Below, in pieces: positions 10,100-18,323 of a stretch of DNA of 44,740 bases. This DNA comes from Candidatus Gastranaerophilales bacterium (GTDB lineage: Bacteria; Cyanobacteriota; Vampirovibrionia; Gastranaerophilales; Gastranaerophilaceae). The stretch lies in assembly GCA_944323675.1 (NCBI GenBank), contig CALUTK010000008.1, forward strand, positions 1 to 44,740, in the 5' to 3' direction. A program made the position numbers and the translations under genes. Within the stretch, counting starts at the first letter, position 1. Each line of letters begins with the position of its first letter. The notes under the pieces are model-generated. The model was not told the origin of the DNA, did not search any database, and saw only the letters and a program-made list of their open reading frames with translations.

Positions 10100-10352
10100 T
10101 GTGAAAGGTGAAACGTGAGTGGTGAGGGGTTCAATAAAAATTAGTAGTCACGTCACTCTTCACTTTTCCAAAGGCTGGATTGCTTCTTCTCTCTCACAAA
10201 AAGTGACATTTAGCCACTTTTTGTTCGGCAGAGTGCTCGCAATGATGTCACATACCGCCTCCCGTTGAGGGAGAACGAACCCTGCTTCACCACATTCACC
10301 CTCTCCTGTCCTTCGGACACTCTCTCCAGTGGGAGAGGGAAGAAAAAACGTT
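10100..10352. repeat. Intergenic repeat cluster between rarA and the adhesin gene
   Basis: Contains the GTGAGTGGTGAGGGGTTCAAT module (near 10112-10132), the AAAGGCTGGATTGCTT...CTCGCAATGATG module (10170-10246), and a CCCTCTCC/GGGAGAGGG unit with TGTCCTTCGGACA (10297-10350). The central hairpin has 10-bp perfect arms at 10196-10205 and 10215-10224. On the minus strand it is flanked by CACTCTGCCGA and GAGAG, exactly as the hairpin at 758-784 is. No gene is visible from 10039 to 10470. Confidence 0.8.
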
Positions 10353-10411
10353 TCAACTTTTCAACCCTTCAGACTTTCAACTAAAACTTTCCCTTCACCC
10401 CTCACTAAAAG

Positions 10412-10448
10412 CGAAACCCCTGAGACTTTTACGTTTCAGGGGTTCTTT
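10412..10448 (-). terminator. Stem-loop between convergent rarA and adhesin genes
   Basis: AACCCCTGA (10415-10423) pairs with TCAGGGGTT (10436-10444), a 9-bp stem with a 12-nt loop. The T tracts are short on both strands, so it is a modest, possibly bidirectional terminator. Confidence 0.6.
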
Positions 10449-10470
10449 GAAATGATTGTGTTAAGTTAAT

Positions 10471-13400
10471 TTATTGAATATGGATTGAGTTTTCAATCGG
10501 TTTCATATTAGCTTCCGCATAGTTACCTGTCTCATCAAGCATCAGGTTGAGGTATAACAATTTGTTTGCTGTTGCCTGATCAAGGTCTATGAATTCACCT
10601 CCGGCTTTGACATCAGATGCTGATACAATCTTAACGTTTGCGTCAATTTCAAGATCTCCGTATTTAACCTTAACCGGAACGATGTCGCCTACTTTTAAAG
10701 ATTTGTGGTGAGAAAGCTGAACACCGCCTCTTGAAATGTTGAGGATTGCATCTGCACCGGAATCTGATTCAAATTCAACCATATCAGCTTCTGATACAAG
10801 ATCAAATCTCATATATTGACGTTTATCAATTACCGGAACACCGTCTGATACATCTTTACGCTGTATCCAGGTCAACTTGCCGACATCAGTATCTGATATT
10901 GACGGCTCGGTCGGAGTAGTGTCAATCGTTGGAGTTGTATCTTCCGTCGGTTCTGTAGGAGTTGTGTCCTCAGTTGGCTCAGTCGGAGTTGTATCTTCCG
11001 TCGGTTCTGTAGGAGTTGTGTCCTCAGTTGGCTCAGTCGGAGTTGTATCTTCTGTCGGTTCTGTAGGAGTTGTGTCCTCAGTTGGCTCGGTCGGAGTTGT
11101 ATCTTCTGTCGGTTCTGTAGGAGTTGTGTCCTCAGTTGGCTCAGGCGGAGTTGTATCCTGAGTTGGCTCAGTCGGTTCAGTCGGAACTACGAGGTTATCG
11201 TCGTCATCTTCGCCGCCTTTGTCTTCATCAGGAATAGGATCCCCATCAACATCATAATCAGGATCGTCGCCCTGTTCACTGCCGCCGTAATAGTAGTTAC
11301 GACCGTCATCGTTAGGACCAGTCTGGTTATCAGGGTTACCGCCTGCGGCTTCAACATCTTCAGGTCTTACTGCTTCTACTCTGATGGAAATATCTTCACC
11401 ATCCGGATTTTTGATAGGGTTGGTTGAATTATCAGGGGTAACGGTTGATTTGCCGTCTTCGCCTCTGTGTTTACCCATATTGAAGTAGTAGCCGCCTGCG
11501 TAAACGTTATCAGCTTTGATATTTAAATCTTGTTGATAAGGTCTACCTTCTGTTGTACCGTCAATTCTTCCGTTTTTGATTACAACGGTTGAATCTGCTG
11601 CGTGCTGATAATGAGGTGCTTCGCCTTCATCCCAGTAGCTGCCGAGGTCTAATGCTGTAATATTAACTTTGTCAGGAATTACGTCTTCATTCGGACCATA
11701 GTAGTCTTGAGGGTATGATGGAACCTGACCTAAGTTTTCGATATAGAGGTTTTTACCGTTTGTTACAAGGTCAATATTCTTATCTGCAGTAATTTCACCG
11801 ATATAGGTATTGCCTGAGAATTGAGCGTCAATATTACCTGTTCTTGAAATCATAGCGCAAACATTGGTATCCATTTTTTCGCCGTTATCGCCGTCCATAC
11901 CTTTTACGTTGATATTACCGATTGCGAGCATATCAACACCTTGATTGTGCTTGCTTGTGTAATTCGGGACGTGCGGATTTGTTGCGCTGTCTCCGTCAAA
12001 GATATCAGTAACGCCGTTTTGTCTGAAGGTAACTCTCTTGCCTTCTTCACCGATATCTTTACCGGCAACAACTGAAATTCCGGATCCTTCAATATTAATA
12101 GTATTAGGATCTTTAGAACGGTTTAGGATACTGTAAGTTTTATTTGAATCTGTTGCTTTGTTGTTGATATCATCAGCGAGAAGAATAACTCTGCCGTCAG
12201 CTTTTACAGCATTGAGATTCATATCTTTATTGGCGCTTGCAAGGTTGATAAGCGAATAATCGTTAGCATCAGGATTTGTAGTATTGCCTGTGCTTGTTGC
12301 ATTGATTACGCCGTCAACATTTACGTTAACCGATTTAGTCCAGTCTCTGCTGTCCGGGCCAATACCTGTACATACACCGTCATCACAAGGACCGACTTCT
12401 TTACCAATTGCGCCGTTTGTAACATTCATCGTTAAATTAGCACCGTCTGTTGTCTGGATTAATGTTTTTGCAACGCCCGAGTTGTAGAGGTTACCGTTAT
12501 TGATAGTGAATGTCGTTTCACCGTCAGATGTTACATAGAAATCATTAGCTGTATTGTCGCCGATAATGATGTTGGAATTTGTACCTTTGAAATCAAGAGT
12601 ACCTCTGTTATTCTGGTCAACGTGGCCTTTGATATTCATATGGCGGTCGCCGGAGTTATCCATTAACAATCCTGAACCGTTTGAAGTAACTTTACCTTCG
12701 GATTCTACAGTCAACTGGTTAACTTTGTTGGTGATTGTAGCTTTTCCGGTATTGTTAGTGACATCCCCGCGGATAATCAAACCATCAGCGCCGGTTTCGT
12801 TTGTAATATTCATAGTACCATCGTTTTCAACAACTCCGTCGAGGTCAATACCGTCGCCGTTGAGTTCGTTGAGGATGGTCATAACACCTTTGTTTTTAAT
12901 AGCGCCTGTGGAAGCGATTTTGCCTGCTGCGTTTGTGATAGTAAGGTTACCGTTATGGTTTGCAACTTCACCATTGATTACAACACCATCTATACCTGTA
13001 TTGTCTATTGTAATATTGCCTGAACCATAAGTTCTTACCAAACCGCCTGCATCAACATTTGTTCCGACATTGGATTTGATTACGATATTACCGTTTGCAG
13101 ATGAGAACTGATTTCCTGATGCCATGTTATCAGTTTTTACAAGAGCATCAAATAATGCGTCTGCCTGCGTTCTTACTGCATCGTTATTTGACCATGCTCC
13201 GTCAGTAGCAGGGTTATGGGCAAATACATCATTGTTGCCGCCAACGCTTGCAAGAACACCGCCGTTTTCTCCAACTGTAACTTTGCCGCCGTTTAATTCA
13301 ACATTGCCTCTTGCAATAATACCGCCGTCAATCTGAATTGTACCGTTACCAATTGTAAGGGAATTAGGATCCCAATTCATATCAGGTATATAGGCAGCAT

Positions 13401-13986
13401 TATCACCGGCACCTGATCCTGCAGCATAATGAGGAACATAACCCTTTGGTAAATTATCTTGCAGAGTCTTTTTCAAGTTATCATAATCACCCTGTGTAGG
13501 AGTTAAAACAGATAATGAACCAACATTCAAAACACCACTTGAACCAACAACCAATCCGCCAGGTGCTACAAATACCAGCTGTCCGTCAGTCTTTAATTGT
13601 CCGTTTAGATTGTTAAGCGCATTAACAATACCATGAATTTCGGCTTTACCGTCAATAAATGTTACAAATTTACTGAGATCACCTTCATGCATACCTAAAT
13701 CAGGATTATCACCATGCTGTTCGTTATACCACTTAAAAATAAAGTTAGCTACATCCTTGTTGCCAAGAACAAATTCCTGAAAACGTTTGAAACCGATGTC
13801 ATCTTTAAACGCATCCGGTCTGATATTAAAACTGCCGTTTTGACCGTTTGGTGATAATTTATTGCCTCCTGCGTCAATGATACTGCTATCAATACCGAAT
13901 GACGGTGCAACTACAGCCTGCTGTAATGCTAAGATGGAACTTACAGCTAAAATTAATACCCTTTTATTTCTTTTGTTCGATTTCAT
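10471..13986 (-). CDS. Secreted haemagglutinin-like adhesin with C-terminal PilZ domain
   Basis: A 1171-residue protein. Residues 1-31 form a signal peptide (KSNKRNKR, hydrophobic run, APSFG). About 35-180 resemble the two-partner-secretion haemagglutination domain (QLVFVAPGGLVVGSSGVLNVGSLSVL), followed by a long Asn/Gly-rich beta-helix-like passage to about 890. Then come an acidic linker, a Pro-Thr-Glu repeat (about 935-1032, seven exact PTEPTEDTT units plus variants) and a C-terminal domain (about 1045-1150). That domain carries both PilZ motifs: R1056-QYM-R1060 and N1083-ISRGG. PilZ normally binds cyclic di-GMP inside the cell, so its place on an exported protein is unexpected. No TpsB-type transporter gene is in the window. 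The ATG at 13986 has GAGG nine bases upstream; an upstream in-frame start would prefix the signal peptide. Confidence 0.85.
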   Translation of the reverse strand: MKSNKRNKRVLILAVSSILALQQAVVAPSFGIDSSIIDAGGNKLSPNGQNGSFNIRPDAFKDDIGFKRFQEFVLGNKDVANFIFKWYNEQHGDNPDLGMHEGDLSKFVTFIDGKAEIHGIVNALNNLNGQLKTDGQLVFVAPGGLVVGSSGVLNVGSLSVLTPTQGDYDNLKKTLQDNLPKGYVPHYAAGSGAGDNAAYIPDMNWDPNSLTIGNGTIQIDGGIIARGNVELNGGKVTVGENGGVLASVGGNNDVFAHNPATDGAWSNNDAVRTQADALFDALVKTDNMASGNQFSSANGNIVIKSNVGTNVDAGGLVRTYGSGNITIDNTGIDGVVINGEVANHNGNLTITNAAGKIASTGAIKNKGVMTILNELNGDGIDLDGVVENDGTMNITNETGADGLIIRGDVTNNTGKATITNKVNQLTVESEGKVTSNGSGLLMDNSGDRHMNIKGHVDQNNRGTLDFKGTNSNIIIGDNTANDFYVTSDGETTFTINNGNLYNSGVAKTLIQTTDGANLTMNVTNGAIGKEVGPCDDGVCTGIGPDSRDWTKSVNVNVDGVINATSTGNTTNPDANDYSLINLASANKDMNLNAVKADGRVILLADDINNKATDSNKTYSILNRSKDPNTINIEGSGISVVAGKDIGEEGKRVTFRQNGVTDIFDGDSATNPHVPNYTSKHNQGVDMLAIGNINVKGMDGDNGEKMDTNVCAMISRTGNIDAQFSGNTYIGEITADKNIDLVTNGKNLYIENLGQVPSYPQDYYGPNEDVIPDKVNITALDLGSYWDEGEAPHYQHAADSTVVIKNGRIDGTTEGRPYQQDLNIKADNVYAGGYYFNMGKHRGEDGKSTVTPDNSTNPIKNPDGEDISIRVEAVRPEDVEAAGGNPDNQTGPNDDGRNYYYGGSEQGDDPDYDVDGDPIPDEDKGGEDDDDNLVVPTEPTEPTQDTTPPEPTEDTTPTEPTEDTTPTEPTEDTTPTEPTEDTTPTEPTEDTTPTEPTEDTTPTEPTEDTTPTEPTEDTTPTIDTTPTEPSISDTDVGKLTWIQRKDVSDGVPVIDKRQYMRFDLVSEADMVEFESDSGADAILNISRGGVQLSHHKSLKVGDIVPVKVKYGDLEIDANVKIVSASDVKAGGEFIDLDQATANKLLYLNLMLDETGNYAEANMKPIENSIHIQ
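10890..11175 (-). repeat. In-frame 27-bp tandem repeat, higher-order period 54 bp
   Basis: Encodes the PTEPTEDTT array of the adhesin. Neighbouring 27-bp units alternate between two codon versions (ATCTTC- and GTCCTC-types on the plus strand), so the true DNA period is 54 bp, in about four copies. Length changes by whole units would keep the reading frame. The array separates the beta-helix from the PilZ domain. Confidence 0.9.
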
Positions 13987-14061
13987 GATGTTAAACCTCA
14001 AATCCTTTGCACTTAACACAATACATTTTCATTTTTATACATATATAAACGGTTTAGCATG

Positions 14062-14083
14062 CCAAAAAATTGACATTTTTTGG
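14062..14083. promoter_or_regulatory. Dyad symmetry upstream of the adhesin gene
   Basis: CCAAAAAA and TTTTTTGG flank TTGACA. On the minus strand the left arm overlaps a possible -35 box (TTGGCA), about 75 bases before the adhesin start. It could be an operator; no regulator is identified. Confidence 0.35.
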
Positions 14084-14194
14084 GGCAAACTTTACAAAAA
14101 TTCATAATTTGACTTTTCGTATATTGCATGTATTATTATATACCAACTATTTTTTAACGTAAGCTTTTGTTAATTTTATGTATCGGTATAAGAT

Positions 14195-14325
14195 AATAAG
14201 TGAAGGGTGAGGGGTGAATGATTCAATATAAAGTAGTTGAAAAGATGAAAGGGTAAAGGGTTTCCTTTTCATACCCTCTCCCGCTCAGGGGCGAGGGTGT
14301 CCGCAGAACGGGTGAGGGGGCTTAG
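14195..14325. repeat. Intergenic repeat cluster
   Basis: Two modules in the gap between divergent genes. The first is a GTGAAGGGTGAGGGGTGAATG run followed by TTCAATATAAAGTAGTTG (14222-14239), which has a close match at about 40976. The second is a CCCTCTCCCGCTCAGGGGCGAGGG dyad with GTGTCCGCAGAACGGGTGAGGG (14273-14318). The remaining sequence to 14557 is AT-rich without recognisable features. Confidence 0.75.
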
Positions 14326-14557
14326 CATAATTAGTAAAGTGTTCAACAATAATAAGTTCTTTCCCTCTTTTAATAATTTTAATTAACTATAATTAGTCCT
14401 TAATATCCTATAGTTTTAACATCTTTTTCCTTCTTAATATCAATATGTTAACAAATGTAAAGGTAAATTTTACCCCGCAAACCCTTGCTATACTTGAAAT
14501 TAAAAAATCATACCAAACAAAGGCTTAAAGTTTTCATGCAATTTTGCCGTACAAAAA

Positions 14558-14586
14558 TTGTTTATAAGTACATAGAGAAGTATAAA
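14558..14586 (+). promoter_or_regulatory. Candidate promoter of the beta-repeat protein gene
   Basis: TTGTTT (14558-14563), 17 nt, TATAAA (14581-14586). The predicted start near 14593 leaves a leader of about 43 nt with two Shine-Dalgarno-like sites. Confidence 0.4.
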
Positions 14587-14635
14587 CTAAAACCATGCAA
14601 ATTTCCCGGGAGGGAAAATGCAGAAAGGATGTATT

Positions 14636-17545
14636 ATGTGTGCAAAAATTGACCCAAAAATTTACGGCATGACCGAACAACAGTGGAATTCGATGAGTGC
14701 CAAACAAAAAGAGGGATTTCAGGCGAATTGGAACGCCTGGGATGAAGCAACCAGAGACAAATTCCGTGAAGTGATGGCACAAAAAAACGGAACTGACGCT
14801 TCCACCGCATTAGCCGGTGATGGGGCTAAAACAGACAACAAAGATAAAGGTCTGACAGTTGAAAGCTCCGCCAGTCTTTCATCAACAGCTATGGCGGCAA
14901 AAGCAAAAACCGCTCAGAACACTGTTCCGCTGGAAGATAATAAAGCTTTGCAGGAACAAAAACTTGCCCAGTACAAAAGAGAATACGCAGAACTTTACGC
15001 AAGTGATCCCGATCGCGCAGAAGAAGATATTGTAGATGTCCTCTACGCTAAAGAAAAATATGAGATGGAATCTGCTATGAAAAAAATGCGTGAATCCTCA
15101 GACGGCAGAGTAGCTCTTGCAGACAGATATTTAAAAGAATTTGCTTCTCCTGAAGATACAATGAGATTTGCAGATACTTATTCCAAATACTTAGAAAAAT
15201 ATCAGGATAAAGAAATTGCAAGACAACAATTCAACAGCGAATTTGACCTCACAGAAGAAGATGAAGGTTATATCAGACCGGGAACCACAATCACAGACAG
15301 ACAAATTCAAATGGTCGCCCACAGAAAAGCCTTACTTGAATCTGTTAATATTGGTAATGAAGATATTGATAAAATGGCATCACAGTTTCTACAGGACAGA
15401 TACCTCAATGCAGCTATGAATGAAGTTGCAGAATATGATGCAAAAATTTCTGAAGCTATAGCAAAAGGTGATACCGAAAAAGCGGAAAAACTTAAACAGA
15501 AAGCTCAGGAATATCTTGTTGATGCTAAAAAAGAAGAAATTGATACAAAAGCAAAAGACAAAGAAGATCTTATTGAATTGATGGCAGAAGCCAAACTCGA
15601 CCGTGAAATTGCGGAAGAACGCGTTGCCAAAAGGCAAATCTTCTACAGTAAGGACGCACCGGGGTATGATAAAGACAATCCTAACCACAAAGTCCTGACA
15701 GGGAAAATGAGAGAATTTGTCGATGAAAATCCGGCAATGTTCTATGATGAGGATGGTAATTTCAGCAGTGATAAATTTAAAGATTTCTTTGTCAGAATTT
15801 CCAATGAAAACGAAACTGATGAAGACGGCTATGAACGTGCAGATTATATGACAAGTATTGATAACCGTAAAAGAGGTAACAGAGAAAAAGACCTTCTCGA
15901 ATATCAAAATTCTCTTGCCGAAGAATATCCTGAATATAAAAACCCTGCAACAAGGGAAGCTTTCCTGAAAGCTCATCCGGATATTGCAGATCGTTTGAAC
16001 TATATGACAACAAAAGCAAGCTTTAAGGATAGAAAATTTCAGGGAGCCTGTGCAGAGATTTGCGGTCTTGATAAAGAAAAAGACAAACTTGGTGCCAAAC
16101 GTGCACTCCACGTTTTAACAAGCGGTTTGAAAGGTGCTGGTATGGGTTTTGCACTCGGTGCTCTGGGTGAAGGTTTTGCCTGCACAAAAGTTGTCAATAA
16201 AGCTTATTCCGGTATCTTAGCATTAAGTGGTACCGTAGGTTATCAAGGTGTTCAGCATATTGTACAGAATTATACCCATAACGGTACGGTCGGATATTCT
16301 CACAATGGAACTGTTGATTACAGTACATCAGGAACTGTTGACTATAACATAAGCGGCACAGTTGATTATTCTCACACCGGTACTGTCGGATATCAAGGCT
16401 CAGGCTTTGTAGATTACTCCTACGGTGGTGTTGTTGATTACGGCGGCACACTTACCGGTAATGTTCAGGCAGAATTCACCTGGGAGAAGTGGGAAAACGG
16501 TATGCTTGACGATTTTGGAACCGAAATCAAAGATGTACCATGGAGCGGAGAGTATGGCGGCTCAGTATCATACGGAGGCACAGGAACTGCAGGCTATAAC
16601 TACAGCGGACAGGTCGGCTATACGGCTAACGGTACTGTAGGGTACAACGCTTCAGGTACTGTAGGCTATACAGCTAACGGTACTGTAGGGTATACAGCTA
16701 ACGGTCAGGTTGATTATACGGCTCAAGGTAAGGTCGAAGGCGACTTTGCATATAGCGGAGAACAAGAATATAGAACCGAAGGTGAATACAACGGAACAAC
16801 AAGCGGCAGACATAAGTTTGACTGGGGCGTTCCGCTCAAGGCAGCTGCAATGGGCTTCGTAACCGGTGCTATCGGCGGCTTGCTCACGATGAAAAATGTT
16901 AAATATGATGGCGGCGGACCAAGAATCGAAGCCAGAAAGAAAGTTACCGAAGATATTCCGAAACCTCCAAAACCAATAGATCTGGATGATATTGCACCAC
17001 TTCCGATTCCGGATGTTACGGATATCGAACTTGAACCGATTCCGATTCTGCCGGTTAAACCGCCTGAATACTACGATTATACAATCGAACACGAACCGGG
17101 CAAAGAAGCTCCTACGCACACAATTAAATATAAAGAAAACCCGTCTGTTATCGTTGAAGGCAGATATGGAGTTAAAGTCGGTACAAAAGCATATAATGAA
17201 ATATTAGCATCAATGCTTGATGCCAGCGGATATCAACAGGGTACAAACCTCTACGTAGGCGACAAGTTCGTCCTCCCGACAGTAACGGTTGACGGCAAAG
17301 AATACAAACCAAACGATAATCCGGATGCCGTAAAACCGGGAAAACTGGGCAGCAAAATCGGTGCCGCTCACCTCAATGCAAAAGTCCAATATATCGGCGG
17401 CGCATACTATGTAGTTGATGTCACAAACCCGAACCAGCCGCGCCGTTTAACCGGCCCGCTCTCGGAGGCTCAGGCAGAAGCTAAACTTCAGGAACTTAAA
17501 GCCAAGGCTGAAGCCGAAGGCAAAATCCAGAAACCAAAAGATTAA
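14636..17545 (+). CDS. Large repeat protein: helical N-half, GTVGY beta-repeat, LysM-like tail
   Basis: I do not recognise the family. The 969-residue protein has no signal peptide. Residues 1 to about 490 are charged and helical. Two similar glycine-rich hydrophobic segments (LKGAGMGFALGALGEGFA near 504 and LKAAAMGFVTGAIGGLLT near 737) bracket a region of 8-residue units of the form G-T-V-[GD]-Y-x-x-x. There are about seven units in the first block and five in the second, split by a stretch holding FTWEKWENG. A Pro-rich linker follows, then a tail near 825-885 whose YGVKVGTKAYNEI and LYVGDKFVLP resemble a diverged LysM domain. The ATG at 14636 has AAAGGA six bases upstream; the ATG at 14618 also has a GGAGGG, but only three bases away. 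A surface or envelope-spanning role is inference. Confidence 0.75.
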   Translation: MCAKIDPKIYGMTEQQWNSMSAKQKEGFQANWNAWDEATRDKFREVMAQKNGTDASTALAGDGAKTDNKDKGLTVESSASLSSTAMAAKAKTAQNTVPLEDNKALQEQKLAQYKREYAELYASDPDRAEEDIVDVLYAKEKYEMESAMKKMRESSDGRVALADRYLKEFASPEDTMRFADTYSKYLEKYQDKEIARQQFNSEFDLTEEDEGYIRPGTTITDRQIQMVAHRKALLESVNIGNEDIDKMASQFLQDRYLNAAMNEVAEYDAKISEAIAKGDTEKAEKLKQKAQEYLVDAKKEEIDTKAKDKEDLIELMAEAKLDREIAEERVAKRQIFYSKDAPGYDKDNPNHKVLTGKMREFVDENPAMFYDEDGNFSSDKFKDFFVRISNENETDEDGYERADYMTSIDNRKRGNREKDLLEYQNSLAEEYPEYKNPATREAFLKAHPDIADRLNYMTTKASFKDRKFQGACAEICGLDKEKDKLGAKRALHVLTSGLKGAGMGFALGALGEGFACTKVVNKAYSGILALSGTVGYQGVQHIVQNYTHNGTVGYSHNGTVDYSTSGTVDYNISGTVDYSHTGTVGYQGSGFVDYSYGGVVDYGGTLTGNVQAEFTWEKWENGMLDDFGTEIKDVPWSGEYGGSVSYGGTGTAGYNYSGQVGYTANGTVGYNASGTVGYTANGTVGYTANGQVDYTAQGKVEGDFAYSGEQEYRTEGEYNGTTSGRHKFDWGVPLKAAAMGFVTGAIGGLLTMKNVKYDGGGPRIEARKKVTEDIPKPPKPIDLDDIAPLPIPDVTDIELEPIPILPVKPPEYYDYTIEHEPGKEAPTHTIKYKENPSVIVEGRYGVKVGTKAYNEILASMLDASGYQQGTNLYVGDKFVLPTVTVDGKEYKPNDNPDAVKPGKLGSKIGAAHLNAKVQYIGGAYYVVDVTNPNQPRRLTGPLSEAQAEAKLQELKAKAEAEGKIQKPKD
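16221..16730 (+). repeat. 24-bp coding repeat (8-residue GTVGYxxx units)
   Basis: Two blocks of near-identical 24-bp units inside the gene above. The second block (16572-16725) is the more regular and shows recent-looking copies of GGTACTGTAGGNTATACAGC. The tyrosine and glycine positions are nearly invariant. Confidence 0.85.
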
Positions 17546-17593
17546 CAAAAGGAGGTACTTAACCAGACGAGAGACAATTGAATAGCTTTTTTG

Positions 17594-17625
17594 CAAAAGG
17601 CTCGAATTAGTTTTCGGGCCTTTTG
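17594..17625 (+). terminator. Terminator of the beta-repeat protein gene
   Basis: AAAAGGCTCGAA pairs with TTCGGGCCTTTT (one G-U pair) around a short loop and ends in a T-rich run. Confidence 0.75.
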
Positions 17626-17692
17626 ACATTTATATTTTTCCTGAATTTGCGGAAGAAATTGCGCTTTTCCTACTTTACCCTCTGTTAAAAAA

Positions 17693-17720
17693 TTGACAAA
17701 CTGCAGAAAAATTATTAAAT
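17693..17720 (+). promoter_or_regulatory. Promoter placed for a leaderless mRNA
   Basis: A perfect TTGACA (17693-17698), 16 nt, then TTAAAT (17715-17720). The ATG begins seven nt after the -10 box and there is no Shine-Dalgarno sequence. Confidence 0.55.
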
Positions 17721-17727
17721 TAACAGT

Positions 17728-18255
17728 ATGAAAAAGATTTTTATTCTTTTATTATTGATTACATTACATTTACCTGTCTATGCTGAAGTTCTTCAAGGAA
17801 GCGTAACTTATGACGTTAATTCAGCCCGCGAAGAATTACTCAAATATTCGGATAATAAAATTGATAAAACTCTCGCAGAATCTTTCTATAAAGATTACTA
17901 CTATAAAGAAAACCAGTCATACAAGCTTAAAGCGCAAACCAATTTAAAAAACAGAGTTCTTGCATTCTTTTCTGATACGACATACGGCGTCATGTACAAG
18001 GCAATTCCTCTTTATGTCTGGTATTATTCAAAGGACGGAACTCTTATTTATATGGAGAAAAAAGATTCCACAGAATACCCTTATAAAGCTTACAAATACA
18101 CCCCGTCGGGCTTATTGATGAATATGAGCCTCAGAGTTTCCAAAGACGAAACTTTTATCTACACTCCCGCAGGAAAACTCGTTGCACACTGGATTGGGCC
18201 GAACGCTTACGATGAAGACAACAACATCATAATGACCCGCGAATACAAAGAATAA
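17728..18255 (+). CDS. Small exported protein with Y-x-x-x-G-x-L repeats, unknown function
   Basis: A 175-residue protein with a clear signal peptide (KKIFILLLLITLHLPVYA, cleavage probably after residue 19). The mature part is rich in Tyr and Lys. In its second half are three related strands: YSKDGTLIY, YTPSGLLMN and YTPAGKLVA. These recall MORN/YwqK-like or YD-type beta hairpins, but I cannot assign a family. The ATG sits right behind a promoter without a ribosome binding site. The gene starts about 180 bases after the beta-repeat gene and beyond its terminator, so it is its own unit. No function is claimed beyond export to the periplasm or cell surface. Confidence 0.75.
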   Translation: MKKIFILLLLITLHLPVYAEVLQGSVTYDVNSAREELLKYSDNKIDKTLAESFYKDYYYKENQSYKLKAQTNLKNRVLAFFSDTTYGVMYKAIPLYVWYYSKDGTLIYMEKKDSTEYPYKAYKYTPSGLLMNMSLRVSKDETFIYTPAGKLVAHWIGPNAYDEDNNIIMTREYKE

Positions 18256-18282
18256 TTATAAACAATAAGGCAATTAACGATA

Positions 18283-18319
18283 TTCTCCTTTTTAGATTTA
18301 ATTATCCTAAAAAGGAGGA
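18283..18319 (+). promoter_or_regulatory. Hairpin that hides the ribosome binding site of the DJ-1/PfpI gene
   Basis: CTCCTTTTTAG (18285-18295) is the exact complement of CTAAAAAGGAG (18307-18317), with an 11-nt AT-rich loop; two further pairs extend the stem to 13 bp (one is G-U). The right arm contains the whole AAGGAGG Shine-Dalgarno sequence of the gene starting at 18324. No T tract follows on either strand, so it is not a plain terminator. A translation switch such as an RNA thermometer is inference. Confidence 0.7.
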
Positions 18320-18323
18320 AATT

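Noticed and set aside
10877..11161. Plus-strand open frame of VGVVSS repeats opposite the adhesin linker
   Set aside because: It is the antisense shadow of the PTEPTEDTT repeat; no start signal of its own and a perfectly periodic sequence forced by the other strand.
10890..11175. CRISPR-like periodic repeat
   Set aside because: Units are directly adjacent without unique spacers and stay in frame in a coding region.
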